DNA of 64,000 nucleotides from DATFVA01 sp963839165 (GCA_963839165.1 CAWIUG010000049.1:354938-418937); one strand, 5' to 3'; numbered from the stretch's first letter, positions 37,819-48,054 are shown. The notes: a model not told the origin generated them from the sequence alone. Translations and numbers: made by a program.

Positions 37819-39015
37819 CTAAATAGTGATTTTATAATCGTCAAAAATTTCTTTGATGGCCAGTGTAGCTGCACCCAGAAGACGAGGACGGACATCCAAA
37901 GATGTAGGAGTAATGATTATATTTTTATGCCTGCCGTAAAAGGCACGTTTTTCAACTTCTTTAAGAATTTGGGGATAAATAATATCCCAGGCTCGGGTTA
38001 TTCTGCCGCCAATGATGATTGCATGAGGATCAATTGCCTTAATTATACTGGAGATTCCCAGTCCAAGGAATTCACCGGTTTCGGTAAGAACTTTCATTGC
38101 AATCTTGTCGCCGTTTTCAGCAAGATCGAGGATGTCATCTATTTTAAGGTTATTAAGCGGACCTGCTTCCTGGTGTGTTTCGGTAAAGAATCTTTTTACA
38201 GTAGCTGTATCCGAAGCATATCTTTCCCAGCATCCCTTATTTCCGCAGACACATTTCTCACCGCCTTCTATTAATATCATATGTCCAACTTCTCCGGCCG
38301 CCTGGAACTCACCCTGTAGTAGTTTTCCTTCAACCACAATTCCCGATCCAATTCCATCACCTACTGACAGGAATACAAAATTAGACAAACCAATAGTCTG
38401 TGCACCAAACCATAACTCAGCCAGAGCTGATGCCTTTGCATCATTACCGACCGCTAAAATTTTAAGATCAGGCATATGTTTAAGGAATTCCTCACCTATG
38501 TTAAAGTCTTCCCATCCCAGGTTCGGGGCAAAATCGACTACCAGGTCTTTTGAATCCACAATTCCAGCAACGCTTATGCCCAATCCTTCTATTTTTTCAA
38601 TTTTAGATTTGCTGCAAAGTTTCTGAAGTCTTTTAACACACCTTGAAATGAATGCCTTTGGATTCCCCAGTTTTGTATCAAACTTTGTTTCTGCTAAAAG
38701 ACTACCGTCGATATCAAAAACGGCTATACAGGTTATAGCAGAATCGATATTTATGGCTCCAATAAATGAGCGACCTAATTTAATAGAGAGGTCAATAGGG
38801 TTCCTTCCTACATTCCTTTCTTCATTTCTTTGTTCGTAAACAAGTTCTTCTTTTAACAGGTCGGTTACTATACTGGAGACCGTACTTTTGTTTAACCCCG
38901 TCATCCCGGCGATTTTGCTTCTCGGGATTGGCTGATTCTTCCTGATAATATTAAGGATCATAGCCCGGTTGATATCGCGTACTATTTTAGCATTTCCGCT
39001 GATAGTTTTCTGCAT
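37819..39015 (-). CDS. ROK-family transcriptional repressor (NagC/Mlc type)
   Basis: 398 residues: N-terminal winged helix-turn-helix (about 15-75, 'RSKIAGMTGLNKSTVSSIV') joined to a ROK sugar-binding domain with 'GNDAKASALAELWFG', 'FVFLSVGDGIGSGIVV' and zinc motif 'CVCGNKGCWERYAS'. This is the architecture of NagC, Mlc and XylR. It should repress the chitin/GlcNAc genes until a GlcNAc derivative binds. Its own start is preceded by a palindromic operator that is repeated before the kinase gene, indicating autoregulation. The true inducer is not readable from sequence. Confidence 0.9.
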   Translation of the reverse strand: MQKTISGNAKIVRDINRAMILNIIRKNQPIPRSKIAGMTGLNKSTVSSIVTDLLKEELVYEQRNEERNVGRNPIDLSIKLGRSFIGAINIDSAITCIAVFDIDGSLLAETKFDTKLGNPKAFISRCVKRLQKLCSKSKIEKIEGLGISVAGIVDSKDLVVDFAPNLGWEDFNIGEEFLKHMPDLKILAVGNDAKASALAELWFGAQTIGLSNFVFLSVGDGIGSGIVVEGKLLQGEFQAAGEVGHMILIEGGEKCVCGNKGCWERYASDTATVKRFFTETHQEAGPLNNLKIDDILDLAENGDKIAMKVLTETGEFLGLGISSIIKAIDPHAIIIGGRITRAWDIIYPQILKEVEKRAFYGRHKNIIITPTSLDVRPRLLGAATLAIKEIFDDYKITI

Positions 39016-39030
39016 AATCTTTTAGATTAT

Positions 39031-39055
39031 TTAGTTTGTTGTTCAAACCAACTAA
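39031..39055. promoter_or_regulatory. ROK operator upstream of the repressor gene
   Basis: A 25-bp inverted repeat with arms TTAGTTTGTT and AACCAACTAA (nine of ten mirrored positions) around GTTCA, ending 15 bases before the repressor ATG. The left arm is identical to that of the kinase operator at 37758. Confidence 0.7.
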
Positions 39056-39221
39056 TTCCTCAATGGAGAATGTAAATATTATTTTTGATTAACACAATAG
39101 GCAACACAAAAAAATAATTTAGATAAATATAAATGGTCAAAAGGTCAGGATGGGTTTTGATAAGAAACAGGACAGTGGTTTGGGGGGATATTCTACGAGC
39201 CTGATGTTTTTTGAATGGATA

Positions 39222-39250
39222 ATAAAAAACCCGGGATAATTTCCCGGGTT
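39222..39250 (-). terminator. Intrinsic terminator after the RNA-binding protein gene
   Basis: On the minus strand AACCCGGGA and TCCCGGGTT form a perfect 9-bp stem with a 5-base loop, followed by TTTTA. It lies 24 bases after the stop of the RRM gene. Confidence 0.88.
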
Positions 39251-39274
39251 AAATTTGTTCTAACTTAAAACTAT

Positions 39275-39625
39275 TTACCAGCCTCTTCTTCCGCCGCCGC
39301 CGGTTCCACGGTTTCCGCCGCCGCCGCTGCCGCCTCTGTGACCGCCGCGTCCGCCTCCACCGCCGCCGCCTCTGCGGTTATCGGTGCGTGGACGAGCTTC
39401 GTTAACAGTTATTTTTTTACCCTTCAAATCTTTTGTATTCAATTCGCTTATTGCTTTCTGAGCTTCAGCCTGTCCTGGCATCTCAATAAATCCAAATCCT
39501 TTGGATTCACCTGAAAACATATCTTTAATAACTTTTACACTCCGGACAGTCCCGTACTCGGAGAAAAGACTCTGTAGATCATCATCGGTAACTTCCTTTG
39601 ATAGATTGCCCACAAAAATGTTCAT
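39275..39625 (-). CDS. RRM-domain RNA-binding protein with Gly-rich tail
   Basis: 116 residues: one RNA-recognition motif (1-80) with RNP2 'NIFVGNLS' and RNP1 'SKGFGFIEM', then a Gly/Arg-rich disordered tail of about 30 residues. This is the form of the small bacterial glycine-rich RNA-binding proteins, often cold-inducible, that bind single-stranded RNA. It is monocistronic with a strong terminator and a long upstream region (39626-39936), consistent with post-transcriptional control, although I see no defined thermosensor there. The tail codons are GC-rich because of Gly and Arg content. Confidence 0.95.
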   Translation of the reverse strand: MNIFVGNLSKEVTDDDLQSLFSEYGTVRSVKVIKDMFSGESKGFGFIEMPGQAEAQKAISELNTKDLKGKKITVNEARPRTDNRRGGGGGGGRGGHRGGSGGGGNRGTGGGGRRGW

Positions 39626-39936
39626 GTAAATATTCCTTTATATTATTTATTGTTTTTTATTATCTACCTGTTAGTGATATACCGATGAGTAGACAATGTT
39701 ATTTGAAATCAGTTAATACTAAGATTGCAAAATAATGAAAGGAAAATGTTTACCCGGCTGCACCAGACGGGACCACCCGAATTCAAAAATTTGAAGCAAT
39801 CGTTAGATTGGAACGATTAATGTATCGTAGTTTTCACTGTATCGTAATATATTGACAAAAAATTATAGATCAAAATGAAAAAACAATTGCTGCCGACAGG
39901 GGAAGAAATAATTTACTCAAACGTAACTTACATCAC
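39626..39936. other. Upstream region of the RRM gene, no gene seen
   Basis: An AT-rich stretch of 311 bases between the RRM gene start and the end of the cupin gene. It probably holds the promoter and a long leader of the RRM gene. A 21-codon plus-strand frame (39875-39940) lacks a ribosome-binding site and is not called. Confidence 0.4.
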
Positions 39937-40560
39937 TTAGAAATCGGTTACGGGTTCACCATGTTTATGAACCCATAGATGACCCTCCCTCATAAGTCCT
40001 TTAAGCGAAGACTCGAACCAAACCGCGACTATTTCTTCATAAACCTCAGGGATATCGTGGTGTTCGCCCATCCTGGTTGCCAGGCAATACCCGGGTTTCA
40101 GCTCATACTTCTTACCGCCGGAAATGGCATTTCCCGATCCCTTAAAAATAACCCAGTATTCATCACAATCATGGTAGTGATTATCGAAATCGGTTTTCCG
40201 TGGATAATCTGTTGGGTCGCCTTCATTTTTGGGATTATCACTGTTATCAAGGGTAAAGATTCCGTGGGTTCCAGTGAGCCCTTCCCAGTGTCCTCCTATA
40301 ACAATAATTACACAGTCTGTTTCAGCCTTAACTTTTATAGTAGAGTTAAGTGATTCAATCTTAAATGTATGTCCCCGCTGAGCATACGATATTTTACGGT
40401 TTATGATCATTTTACAGATGCCGTCTCCCACAAAATACATTTCACGTGCAGAGGTAGAGATGAAGCTTCTGATCTCACCCTCATTTAGGTTGATGACATC
40501 TATAAAATCAAGATCGCTCCAGGAAGGCATCATATCTTCAGAGCAGTTAATTAGAGGCAT
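39937..40560 (-). CDS. Cupin-domain protein, function unknown
   Basis: A 207-residue soluble protein whose C-terminal half is a cupin barrel: 'HYHDCDEYWVIFKGSG' supplies His and Glu ligands of the first cupin motif and 'GYCLATRMGEHHDIPEV' the His of the second. The N-terminal half looks like a second, degenerate beta-barrel lacking the metal ligands. Such two-part cupins include sugar isomerases, epimerases and dioxygenases; none can be chosen here. It stands alone on the minus strand with divergent spacing to the MFS gene. Confidence 0.7.
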   Translation of the reverse strand: MPLINCSEDMMPSWSDLDFIDVINLNEGEIRSFISTSAREMYFVGDGICKMIINRKISYAQRGHTFKIESLNSTIKVKAETDCVIIVIGGHWEGLTGTHGIFTLDNSDNPKNEGDPTDYPRKTDFDNHYHDCDEYWVIFKGSGNAISGGKKYELKPGYCLATRMGEHHDIPEVYEEIVAVWFESSLKGLMREGHLWVHKHGEPVTDF

Positions 40561-40899
40561 AATTCTAATATATCCTGAATTCTTTTTGAATAATTAAAAG
40601 AGTAATAGCAAGAACCGAAGTCTGAATCTGAGGGTTAGCAAAAAATAATTCTCCTTAGTTCTTTCCTCCTATGTTTCCTTTATAATTAAATTTTTTAATT
40701 ATATATGCATAAAAGATAATCAATCTGAACTTTTATGCAAATGAATTTTTAATAGAATTTTATCTTTTCTGCCTGTATGTATCTAAAATTAAGAATTTTC
40801 AGGCAACAAAACATATCACAAAATACAAATCTTCTTTCCTTTAAATTTAAAATTTAGGCCTGATTGCTACAAACCGGGAACAGGAAGAAGTAAATATTA
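40561..40899. other. Divergent intergenic region between cupin and MFS genes
   Basis: 339 AT-rich bases containing the promoters of both divergent genes. I see no ORF with coding character and no clear operator palindrome. AGGAAG near 40882 may be the ribosome-binding site of the MFS gene. Confidence 0.4.
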
Positions 40900-42111
40900 T
40901 TGAAATTATCAGAAAAACTTGGTTCAATAGGATATAATCGTGCCATTCTCGCACTTTCTGTTGCAAGGATGGCAGATGCGATTGGAAACAGTATTCTCTT
41001 CATATTAATTCCTTTATATGTTGCAAAGATACCCGAAGAATTCATTCATTTCTCCACCCCCGTACTTGTAGGAATACTTATCTCTGTATTTGGACTTGTA
41101 ACATCGTTATTTCAGCCTGTAATGGGAGCTTTAACAGACAGGCTCGGGAGAAGGAAAATATTAATACAAGCGGGTCTGACAGTTATAGGTATCTGTATTA
41201 TTCTTTTCATATTTGCCTCGCATTATTATCATCTGCTTATTTTAAGGATAATCCAGGGAGCAGCCGTTGCTCTAACCATCCCTCCCTCTCTCGCTCTTAT
41301 GACATCGATAACGAAGAAAGAAACCCGAGGCGGCTCGATGGGTATTTACAGCACATTCAGGATAATTGGCTTCAGTCTTGGGCCAGTTGCGGGGGGATAC
41401 CTTGAGAAGAATTTTGGATTTAATGCAGCTTTTTACGCCGGTGCGGGATTTATTCTGATGGCCATAATTCTTGTCCATTTTTGGGTAGAAGAGGTAAAGA
41501 GTGAAGTACCTGAGTCGAAAAAGCGTGATTTCAAAATAATTGATATAAATCTGCTTAGCGTTGGTATCGCTGTTACATCCTTTGCGACATTCCTTATGGC
41601 CTCTTCTTTTTCGATGGTCACTACACTTGAGAACCAGTTTAATTCCCGGCTGGATATAACAGCTGTGGGGTTTGGTTTTGCCTTCAGTATGGTTATGATC
41701 GGACGCCTCATCTTCCAGGTTCCGCTTGGACATTATTCGGATAAGATCGGAAGACGGCCTTTAATAATCATAGGGTTAATTGTAATGGGCATATCAACAG
41801 GACTGCTGGGGGTTGTAACATCATATATTGAACTGATTTTAGTCAGACTGCTACAAGGAATTGCTGCCGCAGGAATTGCAGCACCCGCATTCGCTGTTGC
41901 TGCTGATCTTTCCAAGACGGGCGGAGAAGGCCGGCAGATGAGTATTGTTACAATGGGATTCGGTTTCGGGATAGCATTCGGACCTTTAGTATCAGGTCTT
42001 CTTGCAGATTTCTTTTTTGAACTCCCCTTTCTTGTAGTAGGAATTATTACTACTGGCGGTGCATGGGTAGTTTACAAGTACCTACCGGAAACGGTGAAGT
42101 CGAACCCTTAG
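40900..42111 (+). CDS. MFS transporter, multidrug-efflux type
   Basis: 403 residues with 12 predicted membrane segments. 'GALTDRLGRRKILIQAG' in loop 2-3 is the classical MFS motif A, and a second copy in loop 8-9 reads 'GHYSDKIGRRPLIIIG'. This pattern is common in DHA1-type drug/metabolite exporters and sugar permeases; substrate unknown. The start is TTG at 40900 with AGGAAG about 12 bases upstream; no in-frame ATG upstream fits. It is monocistronic. Confidence 0.85.
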   Translation: MKLSEKLGSIGYNRAILALSVARMADAIGNSILFILIPLYVAKIPEEFIHFSTPVLVGILISVFGLVTSLFQPVMGALTDRLGRRKILIQAGLTVIGICIILFIFASHYYHLLILRIIQGAAVALTIPPSLALMTSITKKETRGGSMGIYSTFRIIGFSLGPVAGGYLEKNFGFNAAFYAGAGFILMAIILVHFWVEEVKSEVPESKKRDFKIIDINLLSVGIAVTSFATFLMASSFSMVTTLENQFNSRLDITAVGFGFAFSMVMIGRLIFQVPLGHYSDKIGRRPLIIIGLIVMGISTGLLGVVTSYIELILVRLLQGIAAAGIAAPAFAVAADLSKTGGEGRQMSIVTMGFGFGIAFGPLVSGLLADFFFELPFLVVGIITTGGAWVVYKYLPETVKSNP

Positions 42112-42203
42112 AAATTATAGATCCACAGACCCACCCCACTTGCCATTCTGTTCTCACCATAAAAAAATAGCCAGGGTAGTTATTCCAATTCGTCACTTGC
42201 AAT

Positions 42204-42560
42204 TTACCTTTTATCCTCATTGTAACCTTTTTCTCCAAAAGGCTGTAGTTTTTCAATCCACATTTCTTCCAGAACTTCCAGGTCTTCGGTGTAATTATAG
42301 GATGGGTCGTCCTTAGGTTTCAGTTCATCAAGTATTTCAAAGCTGAAATTCTCTTCGCCGTACTTCTTATAATCGGAAATAAGCTCTTTATTACTTTCGG
42401 TACCGTACTTTAATCCAAACTTAAACCTGTTAATTCTGCCAGGCAGGTTTTTGCTGCTTCCGATAAGGATTTTATTATTGACTAGATTTTTAACTATGTA
42501 AATACCCATAGCGGGAAGGGTTTGTTTGTAATTTTTTTTGAGTTCTGAGCGGTTAGACAT
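42204..42560 (-). CDS. GIY-YIG nuclease-domain protein
   Basis: 118 residues with 'MGIYIVKNLVNNKILIGSSK' carrying the GIY...(Y/L)IG core (here GIY and LIG), the downstream Arg in 'LPGRINRFKFGL', and a Glu-rich helix ending 'EEMWIEKLQPFGEKGYNEDKR', the typical end of stand-alone homing-type GIY-YIG proteins. These resemble nuclease domains of homing endonucleases and may be domesticated copies. It is isolated, next to a hairpin-rich intergenic region (42561-42814), which could reflect mobility. Confidence 0.8.
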   Translation of the reverse strand: MSNRSELKKNYKQTLPAMGIYIVKNLVNNKILIGSSKNLPGRINRFKFGLKYGTESNKELISDYKKYGEENFSFEILDELKPKDDPSYNYTEDLEVLEEMWIEKLQPFGEKGYNEDKR

Positions 42561-42633
42561 TTTTTAATTTAATGTTTATTGGGAATCCTGTTTATTAGTA
42601 TACTAAAATTATAAAAAAAATAGGTAGTCTCCA

Positions 42634-42809
42634 GTGCCATTAAAAGGCTGGTTCAACCCCTGGACGGGGTTGGGGTAGTAGACGGGAAAGTCATTTTACA
42701 AAGGTTTAATCCCTATGGGATTATATAACGTACCAAGGAGTTAGGGTAGTCAAAGGGAGAGATCTTAAAATGATCCCTCCCAATGTGATGATAGTCTCTA
42801 CAATGGCAC
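42634..42809. repeat. Hairpin-rich intergenic element with short inverted ends
   Basis: The 254-base gap between the GIY-YIG and M16 genes contains an element bounded by GTGCCATT (42634) and its inverse AATGGCAC (42802-42809). Inside are AACCCC/GGGGTT with a 5-base loop, AATCCC-TAT-GGGATT, and a larger hairpin at 42755-42781 (GGGAGAGATC/GATCCCTCCC, nine of ten pairs, 7-base loop), which may also serve as terminator for the M16 gene. There is no ORF. It looks like a REP or MITE-like dispersed element, but copies elsewhere cannot be checked here. Confidence 0.4.
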
Positions 42810-42814
42810 AAAGC

Positions 42815-45644
42815 TTACAAACTAACCTGATTTCCATTTGCATCCAGCAGTACCGGATCTCCGAGTCCCAGCTGCTTAAGCTGTTCCAGCTGTGATGCAG
42901 CATCTCCTACAATTACATAAATCATTTTATCCTGCTCAAGATATTTTTGAGCCAGAACTTTGATTTTTTCCTGTGTCATACCTTTAACTATTTCCTCTTC
43001 ATTCTTTACGTAGTTGAATGGCAGGTTATATTCGGCGATAGCATTCAGCATTCCGAGCAATGCTCCAAGAGTTTCAAACCTAAGAGCGTTTGATTTAACA
43101 AGTGCATCCTGAGTAAAAGTAAGATCCTCAGAGCTGATGCCTTCACGGTATTTTGCTATTTCATCCTTAAATATTTTCACCGATTCATATGTAGCATTCG
43201 ACTGCACGGCAGAAGATGCCTGGAATGTGCCCGGATAATTCGTTCCGTCAATACTTGTTCTTGCTCCATATGTGTATCCCTTCTCTTCACGAAGGATCAG
43301 GTTTACTATTCCGTTAAAGCTGCCGCCAAGTTTATAGTTCATTACAGTTGCGGCATAATAATCGGGATCAGTATAACGCAGTGATAACTTACCGATCCTC
43401 AGTTCTGACTGTTTTGCCCCGGGCACATCAACGAAATAGATGACCGGTTTTGAAGGCTCCGCAGGAATTTTTATTTCAGGAAGTGATACATCCTTCTCTT
43501 CCCATTTATCAGTAAGGGAAGAAAAAGTTGAAACCGCTTTATCCTTTGAAATATCACCTACAATAGTAAGGTAAGCCGCAGAAGGTGAGAAGTTTTTATT
43601 GTAATAACTTTTCAGATCATCAAGGGTTATAGCTGAAACAGTTTCTAAAGTCCCAAGAGTAGGATTACCGAGTGGACTACCCGTGCCATAAACCATTTTA
43701 TCAAAAACATTGTTGGCTATCCTCGCTGGATTTGAACTGTTCCTGTTGATCGTCTCCAGGGTTTCCTGCTTTATACGATCGAATTCCTTAGCATCCCAGC
43801 GCGGTTCAAGGATTATTTCTTCGGCTAGTTTATATACTTCATCAAATTTAGATGCCAGCGTGTTAACACGCATCACTATCCCCTCTTTTGTGGTATATAA
43901 CCGTATGCTAGCCCCAAGCCTTTCAATAGCTTCCTCTAATTCCTGTGGAGTTTTATTTTTTGTTCCTTCCATCAACAAATCAGATACAAGATTGGCAGTA
44001 CCGATCTTATCAGTATTGTCGAGAAGAGCACCGCCTTTAAGCGTAAGTGAAAATTGGATCAGTGGAAGCTCTTTCTGTTGGATTCCATATATCTCCATTC
44101 CTTTACCGGGTTCACTTTTCCAGACTTCAGGGATCTTAACTTCAGGATCTGGTCCCGGTGCAGGTTCAATATTCCTGTCGAAGCTGCTCGGTATTTCTTC
44201 AACAAGCTGGACATCGGCAGCTGCAGTTTTTACCTTTTCTTCCTTAGGGACAATTTTTTCTTCAGGAATAATAAACAACTCCGAGTTTTTAGCAGCCTGA
44301 CCAGGGTTTCCTTTCGGAACGAAGCTGGTGAGAATATAGTTTTTACCCTTAATGTATTTATTATAAACGTTCCATACGTCTTCTTTTGTAACGTTGAGAC
44401 TATTCTGCAGATCGTCATTTATGAAATCCGGTGACCCCGCATATTCATTATAACTCGCAAGCTGAAATGATTTTCCAAGTATACTTGAAATTGAATTATA
44501 AAAGTTCGTTTCTGTCTTTGCTTTAATTCTGCTGAGGTCATCATCCGTAAAACCTTCTTTCTCAAAGCGACCGAATGCTTCAAATATTGCATCCTCAACA
44601 TCAGACAGGTTTTTATCAGGGAAAGATCTTACCCGGAGATTGAATGTGCCGGCAATTTCCTCGCTTGATTGATACGCATTCCACTGAAGGCGCGAGCTTT
44701 TGCTCCTCAACAATCACCTTGTACAACGGAGCTTTCTTTCCATCGGCAAGAAGACTGCTAAGTATATCCAGCGCGTAAGAATCTTTAGTATACTGCTCTA
44801 TAGTAGGAAATACCATCCTCAGCTCAGGCGACTTGGCGAAATTATCTTCAAAATAAGCGCGCTTTGTTTCTTTTAATGCTGCAGGCATTGGTTCAGGATC
44901 AGTAACACTGGGTGATGATTTTATTTCCCCAAAATATCTTTCTACTAGTTTTTTAGTCTGGTCTGTATCGAAATCACCTGCAATTACCAGTGTTGCATTG
45001 TTAGGTCCGTACCATTTAGAATAAAAATCCCTTACATCCTGTACAGTTGCATTCTGGAGATCTTCCATCGAGCCGATCACCTGCCAGTTATAGGGATGAT
45101 TCTCAGGGTAGAGCAGTTTATTTATGATATAATTAGTATTTCCATAAGGCTGGTTATCAACCCTCTGTCTTTTTTCATTCTGCACTACCTCCTGCTGGTT
45201 CTCAAAAGCTTCCTGAGTTACAGTTGGCAGCAGCCATCCCATTCTGTCTGATTCAAGCCACAGGATCATCTCAAGATAGTTCTTTGGCATGACCTCAAAG
45301 TAGACCGTACCGTCGATCCATGTTCCTCCGTTCAACGTTCCGCCGTTACCCTGGATTTTTTTGAAGAACTGATCCTGTCCCACATGCTGAGATTCCTGGA
45401 ACATAATATGCTCGAAGAGATGAGCGAATCCTGTTCTTCCTTTAACTTCACGGTTTGAGCCTACGTGGTACTGTATTGCTACTGAAACAATAGGATCAGA
45501 TTTATCTTTATGAAGAATAACCTCAAGGCCATTCGGCAGCTTGTATTTTTCATAATCTATTTTGAAAGTTTTATCATTCCCTTTGAACCCTGCAAAAACC
45601 AAAGCAGAGATAAAGAGAAGGACAAACAATTTGCGATAGTTCAT
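42815..45644 (-). CDS. M16 zinc protease with two peptidase/inactive domain pairs, interrupted by a frameshift
   Basis: Two overlapping frames (45644 to about 44700, and about 44700 to 42815) give one protein of about 940 residues. The first carries a signal peptide and the inverted zinc motif 'FAHLFEHIMFQES' (HxxEH) with the downstream Glu in 'FENQQEVVQNEKRQRVDNQP'; the second adds three more M16-type domains ('ELPLIQFSLTLKGGALLDN', 'LREEKGYTYGARTSIDG'). One extra base near 44695-44705 breaks the frame; skipping it joins 'VIVEEQKLA' to 'LQWNAYQSSEEIAGTF'. The domain order is that of periplasmic insulinase-like proteases that degrade peptides. Neighbours do not suggest a specific substrate. 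Confidence 0.88.
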
Positions 45645-45938
45645 TTTTCCTCCTTTTTCATATTTAACTGGTTATGAAGAAATTTCTTTCGTATTGCTCA
45701 AATTTATTATACGACGAATTTATACCCGGCGGTGAAAGGCCGCGAATTCATCAAAATATCAAATAAATATTATTACCAACCGGGTTGATCTGCTGAAGGT
45801 ATCCTCCATTTTCGGTTCCCACAAACGAACCGCATAAGAGCGTTCCGGTACAAATTAAATATCACTAAAATCAACGAGATTACAAAAAATAAATGGATTA
45901 GCGGAGCTATTTTATGATAGGCAATCCTCAAAGAATGC

Positions 45939-47213
45939 TTATTCCAGGACTTCGGCTGCTATCCTCCCGCTTTTCACAGCGCCTTCTATTGTGGATGGAA
46001 GTCCTGTGTCTGTCCAGTCTCCGGCTATCACCAGTCCATTTATCTTGGTGAAAGGGCCAGGACGTTTATTTAATATCTCATTAGATGGTATAAAAGTCGC
46101 TCTCTTCTCTTTAATAATCAAATAATCGGCAATGTCGTCTTGTTCAATAAAACAGTAACGAAATAACTCTTTCTTCACAAGTTCAAAAATTTCTTCTTTA
46201 CTTATATCCATCAGTTTGTCAGCATCACTCTTTACTAGAGTAAGGTGAGTACCGCGGTTAAAGATCCAGTGGATATCTGAACCTATCAGTCCATAAAAAC
46301 CAGCATCAAGCTTATTATCTTTCAGCCATATATGAACAGTAAGTATTGAAGAATAAGTGAACCCCGGGTCAGGAGGAAGTATGTCAGAATGGAGAATTCT
46401 CTTCAAGCTGTAATAAGGAACAGATGATATAACTCCTTTAAAATCTTTGATAGTCCTTTTATTGGTGATGAGAGCTCTCAGCCTGTTGTTTTGAACTTCA
46501 AATCTATTTACCTGTTCTCCGGTTACAACCTTACCTCCCCTTTCTTCTATAAATTTCACCGCATTACTGCAGTAAGTTTGAGTTAAGCCTTCCCGGGGAA
46601 GAATGATTGTTGAGGCTCTGTTGCCCTTGAAGAAAATCGCGATAAGAATATCACGGAATACCTTTGCAGAGGCTTTATGTATACTGGTATTAAGAGCTCC
46701 GGCGGTAAGTACTTCCCAGAAAGCCCTGCGTATATCCTCATTCTGATTTTCCTGCTCCAGCCATTCATAAACCGATATTCTGCTAAGATCTCGATCAGAA
46801 GTGAGGGGAAGCTTAAGAAAAAACTTAAGTATCCGGAACCTGTTTAAGGGTGAGAGAGCTTTATATTTCAATAAAGCTGAAGCCAGATTGAACGGGTAAA
46901 GTTTTGAACCGGCCCTGAACTTAACCAGATGAGAATGCGGAAGCAGGAATTCGATTTCAAGCTTGTCCTGGATGATCAAATTATCCTCTGCACCTATCAT
47001 TCTTAAGAAACGGAGTGTTTCGTTATAGCAGCCCATCATTATATGCTGACCATTATCTATTATGGTGCCTGTAGATTTGTCTTTAAAGGAATACGCACGT
47101 CCCCCTGTTTTATTGGATGCTTCAAGAACCTGAACTGATTTCCCTTTAGAGGAGAGATGAACCGCGGCTGAGAGTCCTGCAAACCCGCTGCCAATAACTA
47201 TGTAATCATACAT
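45939..47213 (-). CDS. hpnE: Hydroxysqualene dehydroxylase HpnE
   Basis: A 424-residue flavoprotein of the amine-oxidase/phytoene-desaturase superfamily with the dinucleotide-binding 'IGSGFAGLSAAVHLSSKG' at the N-terminus, a downstream Arg-rich 'GGRAYSF' and the C-terminal FAD motif 'AGDWTDTGLPSTIEGAVKSG'. In the HpnCDE route it reduces hydroxysqualene to squalene. The assignment rests on the order hpnC-hpnD-hpnE in one operon. Its start overlaps the hpnD stop by one base (TAATG). Confidence 0.9.
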   Translation of the reverse strand: MYDYIVIGSGFAGLSAAVHLSSKGKSVQVLEASNKTGGRAYSFKDKSTGTIIDNGQHIMMGCYNETLRFLRMIGAEDNLIIQDKLEIEFLLPHSHLVKFRAGSKLYPFNLASALLKYKALSPLNRFRILKFFLKLPLTSDRDLSRISVYEWLEQENQNEDIRRAFWEVLTAGALNTSIHKASAKVFRDILIAIFFKGNRASTIILPREGLTQTYCSNAVKFIEERGGKVVTGEQVNRFEVQNNRLRALITNKRTIKDFKGVISSVPYYSLKRILHSDILPPDPGFTYSSILTVHIWLKDNKLDAGFYGLIGSDIHWIFNRGTHLTLVKSDADKLMDISKEEIFELVKKELFRYCFIEQDDIADYLIIKEKRATFIPSNEILNKRPGPFTKINGLVIAGDWTDTGLPSTIEGAVKSGRIAAEVLE

Positions 47214-48054
47214 TAGTAAACCAGGTTATACTTTGCCCAGACGCCTAAGGAAATTCCCACTTTTTCAACTTTAGATACTTTTATGTTCCTGTTATAAACA
47301 TCATAATCTGCCTCAACGATCTTCTGAAGCATTTTATGATAAATATGCTGCATTGCCCTTGCGGCGAACATGGCTGCTTTATCATCAAGATTAAGGCTCA
47401 TTGTCGCCTTATCAAAATACATCGTTGCCCTCTGCACCTCATAACCCATGAACCTTTAAACTCGGCGTTATAATTCCTGTTAATTATATCATTATCTGAG
47501 TAGTTAAACCTTGCAAGATCCTCCTGCGGAAGATAAATCCTTCCTTTCTCCGAATCCTTCTTAATATCTCTCAGGATATTGGTGAGTTGGAGCGCTATGC
47601 CGAGGTTTACCGCGAAATCTTTTGCATTCTGTTTGTCTTTGTATCCGAAGATCTCGATACATATCAGACCAACCGTAGAAGCTACCCTGTAACAGTATAG
47701 CATCAGATCATCGAAGGAGCTATACCTTTTCTTCTGGAGATCCATTTCCATTCCTTTTATGAGCTCAAAGAAAGGTTCAAGGGGAATATTAAATCCAGAA
47801 ATCGTCTTTCCGAGGCGATTAAGAAGAGCGTAGTCAGAGCTGCCGTTAATAGATCTTTCAAGCTCGACTCGCCATTTATGCAGTTTAGCAAACTTGAGCT
47901 CGTCAGGCTCGCTGCCTTCATCGATGATATCGTCTGTCTCCCTGCAGAATGCATAGACGGTATTCATAGCATCACGCTTTGCAGCAGGCAGCAGGTTAAA
48001 TGCATAATAGAAACTGCTCTTACTCTTCTTTGCTATTTCTTTTGCTTCCATCAT
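47213..48054 (-). CDS. hpnD: Presqualene diphosphate synthase HpnD, interrupted by a frameshift
   Basis: A prenyl synthase of the squalene/phytoene synthase family. The first Asp-rich motif is in 'AFCRETDDIIDEGSEPDELK' and the second in 'GIALQLTNILRDIKKDSEKG', with 'GRIYLPQEDLARF' following. The last 75 residues ('MGYEVQRATMYFDKA') are in another frame. One base seems to be missing at about 47450-47458 (GGTTC where GGGTTC would restore 'EFKGFMGYEVQRA'). It condenses two farnesyl diphosphates to presqualene diphosphate. It overlaps hpnC by four bases (ATGA). Confidence 0.88.

Noticed and set aside
39875..39940. 21-codon ORF upstream of the RRM gene
   Set aside because: No Shine-Dalgarno and overlap with the cupin stop; too short to support.
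43710..44300. 196-codon ORF opposite the M16 protease
   Set aside because: Antisense shadow: Ser/Leu-rich translation opposite a clear M16 domain.
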